Source of the DNA: Rhodobiaceae bacterium UBA6963
Lineage (GTDB): Bacteria; Pseudomonadota; Alphaproteobacteria; RS24
NCBI GenBank assembly: GCA_002450335.1
Contig: DJZB01000049.1
Location: 45,262-92,323 of the forward strand
Direction of reading: 5' to 3'
Length of the DNA stretch: 47,062 nucleotides
Part shown: one piece after another, positions 25,595-33,143 of the stretch
How positions within the stretch are numbered: the stretch's first letter is position 1
Layout of the letters: every line of letters starts with the position of its first letter
Notes under the pieces: generated by a model
What the model was told of the DNA's origin: nothing
The model's input: only the letters and a program-made list of their open reading frames with translations
Databases searched by the model: none
Position numbers and translations under genes: made by a program

Positions 25595-26044
25595 ATGATT
25601 ACCATGGAAAAAGTTTTTAGCCATACGCGTCAAAACGACAGTACCCAAACACTCACAAAGAAATTGCGTGGGGTTGGTTTGCGCGCGACACGACAAAGGT
25701 TGGATATTGGAAATCTGCTTTTTTCTGGCAAAGATCGCCATGTGACGGCTGAGAGCCTGCATGACGAGGCAGTTGCCGCAGGCATAAGAATATCATTGGC
25801 AACCATCTACAACGCTTTAAACCAATTTAGGGATGCAGGCCTTCTTAGGGAAGTGCTGGTTGACCCTTCGCGCACTTATTTCGATACAAATACATCTTCT
25901 CATCACCACTTTTTTAACGTCGATAATGGCCATTTGACAGATATACCTCATGATGAAATCAGTGTTTCATGCCTCCCGACCTTGCCTGAAGGGCAAATCA
26001 TTGACGGTGTGGATGTTTTGATTAGAATTAAGCCTGACGCTTAA
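25595..26044 (+). CDS. irr: Iron response regulator Irr (Fur family)
   Basis: Haem- and iron-responsive Fur-family DNA-binding protein, 149 residues. The HTH part is GVGLRATRQRLDIGNLLF to ISLATIYNALNQFRDAGLL, and the Irr hallmark HHH (residues 103-105, SSHHHFFNVDNG) replaces the HHDH of Fur. Irr controls haem synthesis and iron-store or iron-use genes in alphaproteobacteria by binding ICE boxes. The N terminus has no CP haem regulatory motif, which is the case in many Irr proteins. ATG 25595 is used; ATG 25604 is possible. The ICE palindrome at 26052 begins 8 nt after its stop. Confidence 0.92.
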   Translation: MITMEKVFSHTRQNDSTQTLTKKLRGVGLRATRQRLDIGNLLFSGKDRHVTAESLHDEAVAAGIRISLATIYNALNQFRDAGLLREVLVDPSRTYFDTNTSSHHHFFNVDNGHLTDIPHDEISVSCLPTLPEGQIIDGVDVLIRIKPDA

Positions 26045-26051
26045 TTTATTT

Positions 26052-26070
26052 GTTTAGAATTATTCTAAAC
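26052..26070. promoter_or_regulatory. Iron control element (Irr box), perfect palindrome
   Basis: GTTTAGAATTATTCTAAAC is a perfect 8-bp inverted repeat with a 3-bp centre and matches the known ICE sequence TTTAGAA(N3)TTCTAAA. It is 2 bp upstream of the -35 hexamer of the rubrerythrin promoter, so bound Irr would sit next to or over RNA polymerase. Irr itself is encoded directly upstream. Confidence 0.85.
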
Positions 26071-26072
26071 TG

Positions 26073-26100
26073 TTGACATATCTTCTCTAAGACATATATA
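26073..26100 (+). promoter_or_regulatory. Rubrerythrin promoter
   Basis: A consensus TTGACA (26073-26078) and TATATA (26095-26100) are spaced 16 bp. Transcription would start near 26107, leaving an 80-nt leader before the rubrerythrin ATG. The ICE lies immediately upstream. Confidence 0.75.
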
Positions 26101-26187
26101 GTTTCCTATAAGAGTTAGGGAAAGCCCTTTTCTCTTTATTACTGGCTTTTCGGATTGGCCGAAAAGCATGCATGGAGGAAGATGATA

Positions 26188-26604
26188 ATGTCACTCGCAG
26201 ACTCTAAAACTCTGGAAAACCTGAAGGACGCATTTGCCGGTGAAAGCCAAGCAAACCGTCGCTACCTTTACTTCGCGCAAAAAGCCGATGTTGAAGGATA
26301 TAACGATGTTGCAACTGTATTTCGTTCAACTGCTGAAGGCGAAACAGGACATGCGCATGGTCACCTTGAATTTCTTGAAGAAGTTGGAGACCCCGCAACT
26401 GGTGAGCCAATCGGTTCAACCGCTGCTAACCTGAAGGCTTCTATTGCCGGCGAAACACATGAATATACAGACATGTATCCCGGTATGGCACGTACTGCAC
26501 GTGAAGAAGGCTTTGATGAAATTGCTGACTGGTTTGAAACACTCGCCAAAGCGGAGAAATCCCACGCTGGCCGTTTCCAGAAAGCACTGGACTCAATGGA
26601 TTAA
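26188..26604 (+). CDS. Rubrerythrin-family diiron protein (no rubredoxin domain)
   Basis: Ferritin-like protein of 138 residues that forms a diiron site and, in the family, reduces hydrogen peroxide. Ligands are visible as Glu19 (AGESQANRRY), Glu52/His55 (EGETGHAHGH), Glu89 or Glu92 (AGETHEY) and Glu123/His126 (KAEKSHAGRF). The C-terminal rubredoxin domain of classical rubrerythrin is absent, so an external electron donor is needed; the Fe-S protein encoded next is a candidate. ATG 26188 lies 8 nt after a GGAGGA site; ATG 26182 is too close to it. It is preceded by the ICE and promoter at 26052-26100. Confidence 0.9.
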   Translation: MSLADSKTLENLKDAFAGESQANRRYLYFAQKADVEGYNDVATVFRSTAEGETGHAHGHLEFLEEVGDPATGEPIGSTAANLKASIAGETHEYTDMYPGMARTAREEGFDEIADWFETLAKAEKSHAGRFQKALDSMD

Positions 26605-26640
26605 TTTCCAATCTATGTCTCTATGAGGCATATGAGATTA

Positions 26641-26675
26641 ACGGAGACTATGGCGATTATCGTCATAGTCTCCGT
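26641..26675 (+). promoter_or_regulatory. Long hairpin between rubrerythrin and Fe-S genes
   Basis: ACGGAGACTATG (26641-26652) and CATAGTCTCCGT (26664-26675) form a perfect 12-bp stem with an 11-nt loop. The downstream tract is pyrimidine-rich (GGTCTCTTTTCTCT) but without a clean T run. It may act as a partial terminator or as a 3'-stabilising stem for the rubrerythrin message, so rubrerythrin would be made in excess over the two downstream products. Confidence 0.7.
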
Positions 26676-26706
26676 GGTCTCTTTTCTCTAAAAAAAGGAA
26701 CATCTC

Positions 26707-28059
26707 ATGAAAGAGGGCAGCACCGAAGCGCCAATTCGTTACCCATTAGATTGGCATAGCGAAGAGTTTTATGACCGCGCAGCACTCGATGAAGAAGCAC
26801 GTCGTCAATATGATGTTTGTCACGGTTGCAGACGATGCTTTAACCTTTGTGACAGTTTTCCGCGCCTGTTCGATCTCATTGATGAGTCCGAGTCCGGTGA
26901 ACTTGATACTGTTTCCAGTGATGATTTCGGGCCCATTATTGACGGCTGTACCATGTGCGATATGTGCTTCATGACAAAATGCCCCTATGTGCCCCCTCAC
27001 GAATTTAATCTTGATTTCCCCCACCTTATGCTCCGCTATCGCGCAGTTGAATTGAAAGAAAAAGGTAAGGCTCCTTTCACTCAAAATCAGCTTGCGCAGA
27101 TGGATAGAAATGGCTCGCTTGCGGAAAAAGTCTCCGGTCTGGCGAATTGGGGTTCCTCTAAAGGAAATGCTCTTACACGACCTGTCATGTCGGCGACTTT
27201 GGGTATTGATAAAAATGTTGAGCTGCCAAAATTCACTGGTGAGACATTTATGAAGCGTGCTGAAAAATCAGCTAAGAATGGCGAGTTGGAGCCAAATAAA
27301 GAGGGCACCGCTCAAGACAGAAAAGCGCTTATCTACGCAACTTGTTCAGTTAATTACAACAACCCCGGTGTGGGTGAAGCTGCACTCAAAGTGCTGACAC
27401 ATCTTGGTGTCTCCGTGAAAACGGATTATCCGGGCTGTTGTGGAATGCCTTATTTGGAGCAGGGTAATCTTGAGAAAGTAGCTCAAAATGCTGCAAGTGT
27501 TTCAGCAGCTTTGCGCCCTTACATTGATGAAGGTTACGACATTCTGACACTGACAGCCAGTTGTGGTCTCATGTTCAAATTTGAATGGCCCTTAATCGTG
27601 CCGGATAATGAAGATGTGAAAGCCCTAAGCGCCGCGACACGCGATATCAGTGAATATATTGTTCAAATTGCTGATAAACATGGTCTTCCCGATGGTCTTC
27701 AGACAATAGAAGGTGGGGTGCAGGTGCATTTGGCTTGCCACGCCCGCGCCCAAAATATGGGGCCAAAATCAGCAGACCTATTACGTCTGATCCCCGATGC
27801 TGACATCGGCGTCATTGAGCGTTGTTCCGGTCATGGTGGTACTTTCGGCGTTATGAAAGACACCCATGAGCTTGCTGTAAAAGTTGGAAAACCTGTCGCA
27901 CGAAATGTTGCCAAATCTGAAGCCAAGACCATTGTTTCAGATTGTCCGCTAGCGGCAAAACATATTGTTCAAGGAGTCGAATATCTGGACTCATCTGCAA
28001 AACTGCCGGAGGCGGCGCACCCTGTAGAAGTATTCGCGCGCGCTTACGGGTTACTATAA
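26707..28059 (+). CDS. Fe-S oxidoreductase (heterodisulfide reductase/GlpC-like)
   Basis: 450-residue protein with two 4Fe-4S ferredoxin sites near the N terminus (Cys38, 41, 44, 48; and Cys81, 84, 87, 92 followed by PYVPP), then two cysteine-rich CCG-type domains: CSVNYNNPGVG...YPGCCGMPYLEQGN and ACHARAQNMG...RCSGHGGTFG. This architecture is shared with GlpC and HdrD, which pass electrons between quinones, disulfides or flavin partners. No membrane segment or flavin domain is seen. Clustered with rubrerythrin and a DUF3501 protein, it is a candidate electron donor or acceptor for the diiron protein; this is inference. Stop is followed directly by the next gene. Confidence 0.85.
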   Translation: MKEGSTEAPIRYPLDWHSEEFYDRAALDEEARRQYDVCHGCRRCFNLCDSFPRLFDLIDESESGELDTVSSDDFGPIIDGCTMCDMCFMTKCPYVPPHEFNLDFPHLMLRYRAVELKEKGKAPFTQNQLAQMDRNGSLAEKVSGLANWGSSKGNALTRPVMSATLGIDKNVELPKFTGETFMKRAEKSAKNGELEPNKEGTAQDRKALIYATCSVNYNNPGVGEAALKVLTHLGVSVKTDYPGCCGMPYLEQGNLEKVAQNAASVSAALRPYIDEGYDILTLTASCGLMFKFEWPLIVPDNEDVKALSAATRDISEYIVQIADKHGLPDGLQTIEGGVQVHLACHARAQNMGPKSADLLRLIPDADIGVIERCSGHGGTFGVMKDTHELAVKVGKPVARNVAKSEAKTIVSDCPLAAKHIVQGVEYLDSSAKLPEAAHPVEVFARAYGLL

Positions 28060-28071
28060 ATGGAGAGTTTT

Positions 28072-28671
28072 ATGTCTAAAGCTAACCCTGAATCTAATAA
28101 AGCAATTACCCCTGAAGATATTGTGCCAATGACCACTTATGTTGCTGAGCGTAAAGAAAGACGCCAGGCCGTACTTGCACTCAAAAAACCTCGTCGGATT
28201 GAAATCGGGCCGGTTGCAACATTCTATTTTGAGAATTACGCAACCATGTTGGCTCAAATTCAAGAGATGCTTTACATCGAAAAAGGTGGTGATGAACAGC
28301 TGGAAGATGAGCTGACTGCCTATAATCCTATGATACCTGATGGTTCTGAATTGACTGCAACTTTGATGTTTGAAATAGATGACCCACAGCGTCGCGGGTC
28401 TATTCTGCGCCGTCTGACGGATGTTGAACTGACAGCATATGTAGAAGTAGCCGGTGAGAAGGTTTTCGCAGTTCCAGAACAGGAAGTCGAACGCACAGCC
28501 TCCGACGGCAAGACATCATCCGTTCATTTTTTGCACTTCCCGTTTACGGCAGAGCAAATTGCAGCTTTTAAAGATACAAATAATCAAGCCATTTTGGGTA
28601 TTGGTCATGAGAATTACGCGCATATGACGATTTTGTCAGAAGAGTCGCGTGCGTCTCTGGCCGGAGATTTT
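28072..28671 (+). pseudogene. placeholder
   Basis: See the DUF3501 entry at 28072-28677; this line is not a separate gene and should be disregarded. Confidence 0.01.
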
Positions 28672-28677
28672 GATTAA
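28072..28677 (+). CDS. DUF3501-family protein
   Basis: 201-residue protein of a family without a known function. It is recognisable by the run ITPEDIVPMTTYVAERKERRQAVLALKK, the FYFENYATMLAQIQEMLYIE segment and ELTAYNPMIPDG. It has no signal peptide, membrane segment or cysteine cluster. It begins 12 nt after the Fe-S protein's stop with GGAG upstream; ATG 28060 in the same frame is too close to the previous stop to be likely. The three-gene order rubrerythrin, Fe-S protein, DUF3501 recurs in proteobacteria, as far as I recall, so it may be a subunit or assembly factor of that pathway. The gene ends 1 nt before the convergent SH3 protein. Confidence 0.82.
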   Translation: MSKANPESNKAITPEDIVPMTTYVAERKERRQAVLALKKPRRIEIGPVATFYFENYATMLAQIQEMLYIEKGGDEQLEDELTAYNPMIPDGSELTATLMFEIDDPQRRGSILRRLTDVELTAYVEVAGEKVFAVPEQEVERTASDGKTSSVHFLHFPFTAEQIAAFKDTNNQAILGIGHENYAHMTILSEESRASLAGDFD

Positions 28678-28678
28678 G

Positions 28679-29218
28679 TTATTTTTCTGCAAACTCATGT
28701 GGATAGACTCCCCAAAGTGAAACACGGGGTATCCAGCCCCGATAACTACTCACACGGATATTGCACCACTCCCCGATGCAGTCTTCAAGCTCGGCAATTA
28801 TGCCGGGCTGAAGATATGCTTTGATAACAGCTTTCTCGTCGGGTCTTTTGCGGAGCTTATGTGCCGTTGGGTTTTGATGCAGCACAACGCTGCGTTTGCC
28901 ACGTAGGAGATTGGCCTGTATCCACCCTGTGTCGCCGTCATAATCTCTGATTTTGCGCCAATTGCTATTTTCATCAAGAATTTCAACCGGCCAGCCTATG
29001 CGTCTAAAAGTTAATAGGGCAGGATATTGTGTGCCGGGGCCTTGTCTCAAATTCACAGGGTTGCCTTTTATGCTGACAAATCTTGGCAATGGGAGGCCGC
29101 TTGCCCCACGTTTGCCGGTTTCCGCGCAGCTTGGGGATACCAGAGTTGATGAGATGACCAAGATAGCTAGCCCGGTTGCAAGAAAACGAAAATGCCGCGC
29201 AAACAATACTGAAATCAT
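28679..29218 (-). CDS. Secreted SH3-domain protein
   Basis: 179-residue protein with an N-terminal signal peptide (RFLATGLAILVISSTLVSPSCA, the last part before an AETGK cleavage site) and two bacterial SH3-like repeats. The first (about 48-105) has VNLRQGPGTQYPALL and GWIQANLL, the second (about 110-170) ends RGWIPRVSLWGVYP. SH3 repeats of this kind bind cell-wall peptides; the target here is unknown. It is divergent from the 2-hydroxyacid dehydrogenase, a pairing common in alphaproteobacteria. Two cysteines near the C terminus (DCIGEWC) may form a disulfide in the periplasm. Confidence 0.86.
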   Translation of the reverse strand: MISVLFARHFRFLATGLAILVISSTLVSPSCAETGKRGASGLPLPRFVSIKGNPVNLRQGPGTQYPALLTFRRIGWPVEILDENSNWRKIRDYDGDTGWIQANLLRGKRSVVLHQNPTAHKLRKRPDEKAVIKAYLQPGIIAELEDCIGEWCNIRVSSYRGWIPRVSLWGVYPHEFAEK

Positions 29219-29369
29219 AACTATGCCTCATGGAGCCAAAAATAATAAGAAACGCATCACAGATTTGCTTATCCTAATGCCTTATTTAATCTCAAATCGC
29301 CAGTTCGAATAGAATTAATGCTAAAAAAAGTTTTGCCGGACAGCGGCATTTGCTACACCTTATCAAGAT

Positions 29370-30368
29370 ATGACTGTAAAATCTGCAAAAGTAATTATCC
29401 TTAGAAAACTCCCGGCTGCCATTGAATCAAGAATGGCGGAGCTTTTTGATGTGGAATTCAGTAATGAAGATCGCCATCTGGGAAAAGAAGAAATTGCTTC
29501 AGCAATGGCGCGCGCGGATGTGCTGGTGTCAACAGTCACTGACACCATTGATGCAGAACTGGTTGAGAATGCCGGCGATCAGTTGAAGCTTATCGCGAAT
29601 TTTGGCAATGGCGTTGACAATATAGATGTTGATGCAGCCTATGCTCGCAACATTACCGTGACGAATACGCCGAGCGTGTTGACTGAAGACACGGCTGATA
29701 TGGTTATGGCACTCATACTGGCGCTCCCTCGACGAATGGTCGAGGGTGACCGTATTATGCGTGAGCCGGGTAGTTTCACCGGCTGGTCACCAAACTGGAT
29801 GCTGGGTCGGCGACTGGGTGGCAAGAAGCTGGGCATTGTTGGCATGGGGCGTATCGGTCAGGCAGTTGCGAAGCGCGCTATGGCCTTTGGTCTCGAAATT
29901 CATTATCACAACCGCAATCACGTTCATGAAGAAATTGAGCAAGAGCTGGGCGCAACATACTGGGATAGTCTGGATCGCTTACTCGGTCATGTTGATTTTG
30001 TATCAGCAAATTGTCCGAGTACGCCTGCAACCTATCATCTCATCGGACCGCGCCGGATGAAGCTACTGAAACAGGGGGCGTATTTGATTAATGCCTCGCG
30101 CGGGCAGGTGCTGGATGAAGACGCGTTGGCGGACGCACTGGAAGAAAAACGCCTTGGTGGTGCAGCGTTGGATGTTTTTGAACGTGAGCCTGCGGTTAAT
30201 CCCCGCCTGTTGGAATTCCAGAATGTAATACTGCTCCCTCATATGAGTTCGGCAACAATTGAGGGAAGGCTTGGTATGGGCGAAAAGGTTCTTATTAATA
30301 TTCGCACTTTCCTTGACGGGCATCGCCCGCCGGATCGTGTATTACCCACACTTGCTACAGAGAATTAA
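29370..30368 (+). CDS. D-2-hydroxyacid dehydrogenase (glyoxylate/hydroxypyruvate reductase type)
   Basis: NAD(P)-dependent dehydrogenase of 332 residues. The Rossmann motif is GIVGMGRIGQAVA (about 155-167), and the catalytic residues of the family are seen as Arg244 (NASRGQVLDED), Glu273 (DVFEREP) and His291 (LLPHMSSATIEGR). The HMSSAT context is typical of glyoxylate or hydroxypyruvate reductases. Substrate cannot be fixed by motif. It is divergent from the SH3 gene, with 151 bp between, and ends convergent with moeB. Confidence 0.88.
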   Translation: MTVKSAKVIILRKLPAAIESRMAELFDVEFSNEDRHLGKEEIASAMARADVLVSTVTDTIDAELVENAGDQLKLIANFGNGVDNIDVDAAYARNITVTNTPSVLTEDTADMVMALILALPRRMVEGDRIMREPGSFTGWSPNWMLGRRLGGKKLGIVGMGRIGQAVAKRAMAFGLEIHYHNRNHVHEEIEQELGATYWDSLDRLLGHVDFVSANCPSTPATYHLIGPRRMKLLKQGAYLINASRGQVLDEDALADALEEKRLGGAALDVFEREPAVNPRLLEFQNVILLPHMSSATIEGRLGMGEKVLINIRTFLDGHRPPDRVLPTLATEN

Positions 30369-30417
30369 GAGTGCCTTATGAGCATCAGCGTCACATTAGA
30401 ATGTTTGAGAATGATGG

Positions 30418-31239
30418 CTATGAATGAGAAGACAAGTCATTAATTGATGGTGTGTTCCCGTTCAGCGGGTTGGATGGATCCCATGGAAGACCCACAACCC
30501 TTGCGGTGGCTGCAAGACCGTCATAAACCATAAGCCGCCCTGCCAGACTGTCTCCCGTGCCGGTAATTTCCTTAATCACCTCAAGCGCCTGAAGACTCCC
30601 CATTATGCCCGTTAAGGCGCCAATAATGCCTGTCGTTGCGCAATCATCAGCCTCTTCTGCCCTTATGTTGTCAGGGACGAGAGACCGATAACAAGGATAA
30701 GGTATTCCGTTAGTGTCTTTCATATAGGCTTTAAAGGTTGTCAGTTGTCCGTCAAACCGACCTACAGCGGCTGATACAAGAGGTTTACCAGCAAAATAAC
30801 AGGCATCGTTCACCAAAAACCGGGTCGCAAAATTATCGCAGCCATCGGCGACAACATCATGGGCGTCTATCAAAGTTTGCGCATTATCAGCCGTCAGGCG
30901 CGCTTCTATCGGTGTTACTTTGCAATCAGGGTTGAGTTTTGCCAGAAATTTTGCGGCGCAGATGGCTTTAGGCTGACCAATATCTTCATGGTTAAAAAGC
31001 ACTTGCCGTTGGAGATTGGAAAGTGACACCATGTCATCATCTATTATGCTGATAGAACCCACACCCGCCGCAGCAAGATAAGCCAAGAGAGATGCGCCCA
31101 GACCACCTGCGCCAATAACCAACACACGGGCTGCGGAGAGTTTCTGTTGTCCCGCACCCCCAATTTCTTTGAGGACGAGGTGACGCGCATAACGCTCAGT
31201 ATAATCAGAATTTTCCGGCAGACCGTTACTGCCAGACAT
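30418..31239 (-). CDS. moeB: HesA/MoeB/ThiF-family E1-like adenylyltransferase
   Basis: Adenylates the C-terminal glycine of a ubiquitin-like sulfur carrier (MoaD or ThiS) in molybdopterin or thiamine synthesis; 273 residues. It has the ATP-binding GAGGLGASLLAYLAAAGVG, the catalytic IDDDMVSLSNLQRQVLF, and VADGCDNFATRFLVNDAC. The CxxC zinc pair of MoeB is not intact (PCYRSL instead of PCYRCL), and the second CxxC near the C terminus is missing, whereas the following Cys in DDCATTG is kept. The ATG at 31239 shares its base with the cysK stop; TTG 31242 is an alternative. Context with cysK suggests sulfur transfer. Confidence 0.83.
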   Translation of the reverse strand: MSGSNGLPENSDYTERYARHLVLKEIGGAGQQKLSAARVLVIGAGGLGASLLAYLAAAGVGSISIIDDDMVSLSNLQRQVLFNHEDIGQPKAICAAKFLAKLNPDCKVTPIEARLTADNAQTLIDAHDVVADGCDNFATRFLVNDACYFAGKPLVSAAVGRFDGQLTTFKAYMKDTNGIPYPCYRSLVPDNIRAEEADDCATTGIIGALTGIMGSLQALEVIKEITGTGDSLAGRLMVYDGLAATARVVGLPWDPSNPLNGNTPSINDLSSHS

Positions 31240-32189
31240 CAAAGACCTTCGAACAATGCTGTTGAGAGATAGCGCTCTGCAAAACTTGGAATAATTGTGA
31301 CAATCCTTTTGCCGGTCATGCCAGGCATAGCGGCAATTTCAAGAGCCGCTGCCGTTGCCGCGCCGGAGGATATGCCGCCAGGGATACCCTCGGTTTTTGC
31401 AAGTCGCCGCGCGGTTTCAAAAGCGGTTTCATTCCCGATGGTCACAACACCATCTATGAGTGCTTCATCAAGATTGCCGGGTTTAAAGCCTGCGCCAATA
31501 CCTTGAATTTTATGAGGCCCGGGGTCGCCACCTGACAGGACCGGACTGTCCTCAGGCTCAACGGCATAGATTTTAATATCAGGATTATGTTGTTTCAAAA
31601 TACTCCCAATGCCGGTCAATGTGCCTGCCGTTCCGACGCCAGAAATGATGGCATCTAACTTGCCATCCGTATCTGCAAGAATTTCCTGCGCGGTGGTGTT
31701 GCGATGAATTTCCGGATTTGCAGGGTTGTCGAATTGCTGGGGCATCACGGCATTATCAAGATTAGTGATAAGCTCCTCGGCTTTTGCAATTGCGCCCTTC
31801 ATGCCAAGTTCAGCCGGCGTGAGCTCGAGTTCTGCGCCGAGCAGAAGAAGCATTTTTCGTCTTTCAATGGACATGCTCTCAGGCATGCAAAGAACCAGCC
31901 TGTAGCCTTTTGCGGCGCAAGCGAAAGCCAACGCAATACCTGTATTGCCGGATGTCGGCTCTACAATCACTGATTTTTCGTTTAACAAGCCGCGATTTTC
32001 AAGATCTTCAATCATTGCCACACCAATGCGATCCTTAACGCTGGCCATAGGATTAAAAAATTCAAGTTTCAGAAGGATTTCAGCCGAGACCCCATATTGT
32101 TCGGGTAGCCGATTGAGACGCACCAGAGGCGTCGCACCGATTGTTTCGGTTATGTTATTATAAATTTTGCCGCGATTTTCGAATGTCAT
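31239..32189 (-). CDS. cysK: Cysteine synthase (O-acetylserine sulfhydrylase)
   Basis: PLP enzyme that makes cysteine from O-acetylserine and sulfide; 316 residues. PLP-binding Lys52 lies in NPMASVKDRIG, the phosphate/substrate loop is TSGNTG at 79-84, and GVGTAGTLTGIG binds the cofactor phosphate. It follows the Rrf2 gene by 16 nt and shares a base with moeB, so it is inside a minus-strand operon. CysK, CysM and cystathionine beta-synthase-like paralogues are not always separable by eye, but the A-type pattern is good. Confidence 0.93.
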   Translation of the reverse strand: MTFENRGKIYNNITETIGATPLVRLNRLPEQYGVSAEILLKLEFFNPMASVKDRIGVAMIEDLENRGLLNEKSVIVEPTSGNTGIALAFACAAKGYRLVLCMPESMSIERRKMLLLLGAELELTPAELGMKGAIAKAEELITNLDNAVMPQQFDNPANPEIHRNTTAQEILADTDGKLDAIISGVGTAGTLTGIGSILKQHNPDIKIYAVEPEDSPVLSGGDPGPHKIQGIGAGFKPGNLDEALIDGVVTIGNETAFETARRLAKTEGIPGGISSGAATAAALEIAAMPGMTGKRIVTIIPSFAERYLSTALFEGL

Positions 32190-32205
32190 TATTATACCCG
32201 ATTGG

Positions 32206-32661
32206 TTAGATGTTGAAATCTACAGATGTTTCAGAACTTACGGTGCTTTTATTTTGATGGCTCTTACAAATATCGTCAATGCTTACGCTGTCGAGATGTT
32301 TCAGAAATTCATCTTCTAGTTCAGTACATTTCTCAAAAGTCATACCGGCCCCGAGTTGACTGTCTTTAGATTTCTGGGCTGCTTCGTTTTCAACGCGTTC
32401 AATTTCAGCGATCACGCGCACCACTTCACCGGCAAAAATCTTGCGCCTTTCGCGTGCCAGTCTGTATCCCCCTTTGGGTCCGCGAACGCCGCGAAGAATA
32501 TCGGCTTTCACGAGGGTTTGCATAATCTGCTCAAGATAACGCTGGGGAACATTTTGTCGACTGGTGATGTCCTTCGCTTGCACCGGGTCGGGCCGCGAAT
32601 GCAGGGCGACGTCTACAACAGTCTCTAATGCTAAAACTGTTTTTCGGCTTAGAAACAGCAT
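32206..32661 (-). CDS. Rrf2-family transcriptional regulator
   Basis: 151-residue winged-helix regulator: the first about 80 residues give LSRKTVLALETVVDVALHS, VPQRYLEQIMQTLVKADILRGVRGPKGGYRLAR. Only two cysteines follow, Cys112 (FEKCTEL) and Cys132 (DDICKSH), whereas IscR and other cluster-binding members have three, so cluster binding is uncertain. Location directly before cysK suggests control of cysteine synthesis, as for CymR, although operon-wide effects are possible. ATG 32661 is preferred to TTG 32667; it is 2 nt after the dut stop. Confidence 0.87.
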   Translation of the reverse strand: MLFLSRKTVLALETVVDVALHSRPDPVQAKDITSRQNVPQRYLEQIMQTLVKADILRGVRGPKGGYRLARERRKIFAGEVVRVIAEIERVENEAAQKSKDSQLGAGMTFEKCTELEDEFLKHLDSVSIDDICKSHQNKSTVSSETSVDFNI

Positions 32662-32663
32662 CT

Positions 32664-33143
32664 TCAACCCTTTGAGCTATTAGAGGTGCCACCCGTGGAG
32701 CCAAATCCACCTTCGCCCCGCTCGGTATCAGGAAGTTCTTCTGTTTCTTGAAGAATGCCTTGTGTCACCGGTGCAATAACCATCTGGGCAATCCGATCGC
32801 CACGATTTATTACAAAGGCTTCTGCCCCGTGGTTAATAAGGATAACTTTCACCTCACCCCGGTAATCACTATCAACAGTGCCGGGGCTATTGAGTACGGT
32901 AACACCAAATTTGGCTGCCAAACCTGAGCGCGGGCGAACTTGAGCTTCAAAACCTTGGGGTAAAGCCATTGCCAGACCCGTCGGCACCATTGCGGTTTTG
33001 CCGGGAGCAAGGGTCATTGGATTGTCCTCGGGCAATGCGGCTCTTAAATCCATGCCTGCGGCTTGTTCCGTTTCATAAGATGGCAGGGGCAAGCCCTCGC
33101 TATGGGGCAGGCGTTTAATCTCAATGCTGACATTGTGGGCCAT
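32664..33143 (-). CDS. dut: dUTP diphosphatase
   Basis: Trimeric dUTPase of 159 residues that hydrolyses dUTP to dUMP. The five family motifs are visible: AAGMDLRAA, RPRSGLAAKFG, NSPGTVDSDYRGE, RGDRIAQMVI and the C-terminal RGEGGFGSTG. Its ATG overlaps the coaBC stop by one base, and the Rrf2 gene begins 2 nt after its stop. The coaBC-dut pair is widely conserved. Confidence 0.97.
   Translation of the reverse strand: MAHNVSIEIKRLPHSEGLPLPSYETEQAAGMDLRAALPEDNPMTLAPGKTAMVPTGLAMALPQGFEAQVRPRSGLAAKFGVTVLNSPGTVDSDYRGEVKVILINHGAEAFVINRGDRIAQMVIAPVTQGILQETEELPDTERGEGGFGSTGGTSNSSKG

Noticed and set aside
26641..26675. Rho-independent terminator after rubrerythrin
   Set aside because: The stem is strong, but the following tract is TC-mixed without a T run, so it is listed as a hairpin of uncertain role.
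28072..28671. Extra feature line at 28072-28671 labelled placeholder
   Set aside because: It duplicates the DUF3501 gene at 28072-28677 and is not a pseudogene; the intact gene is the correct annotation.
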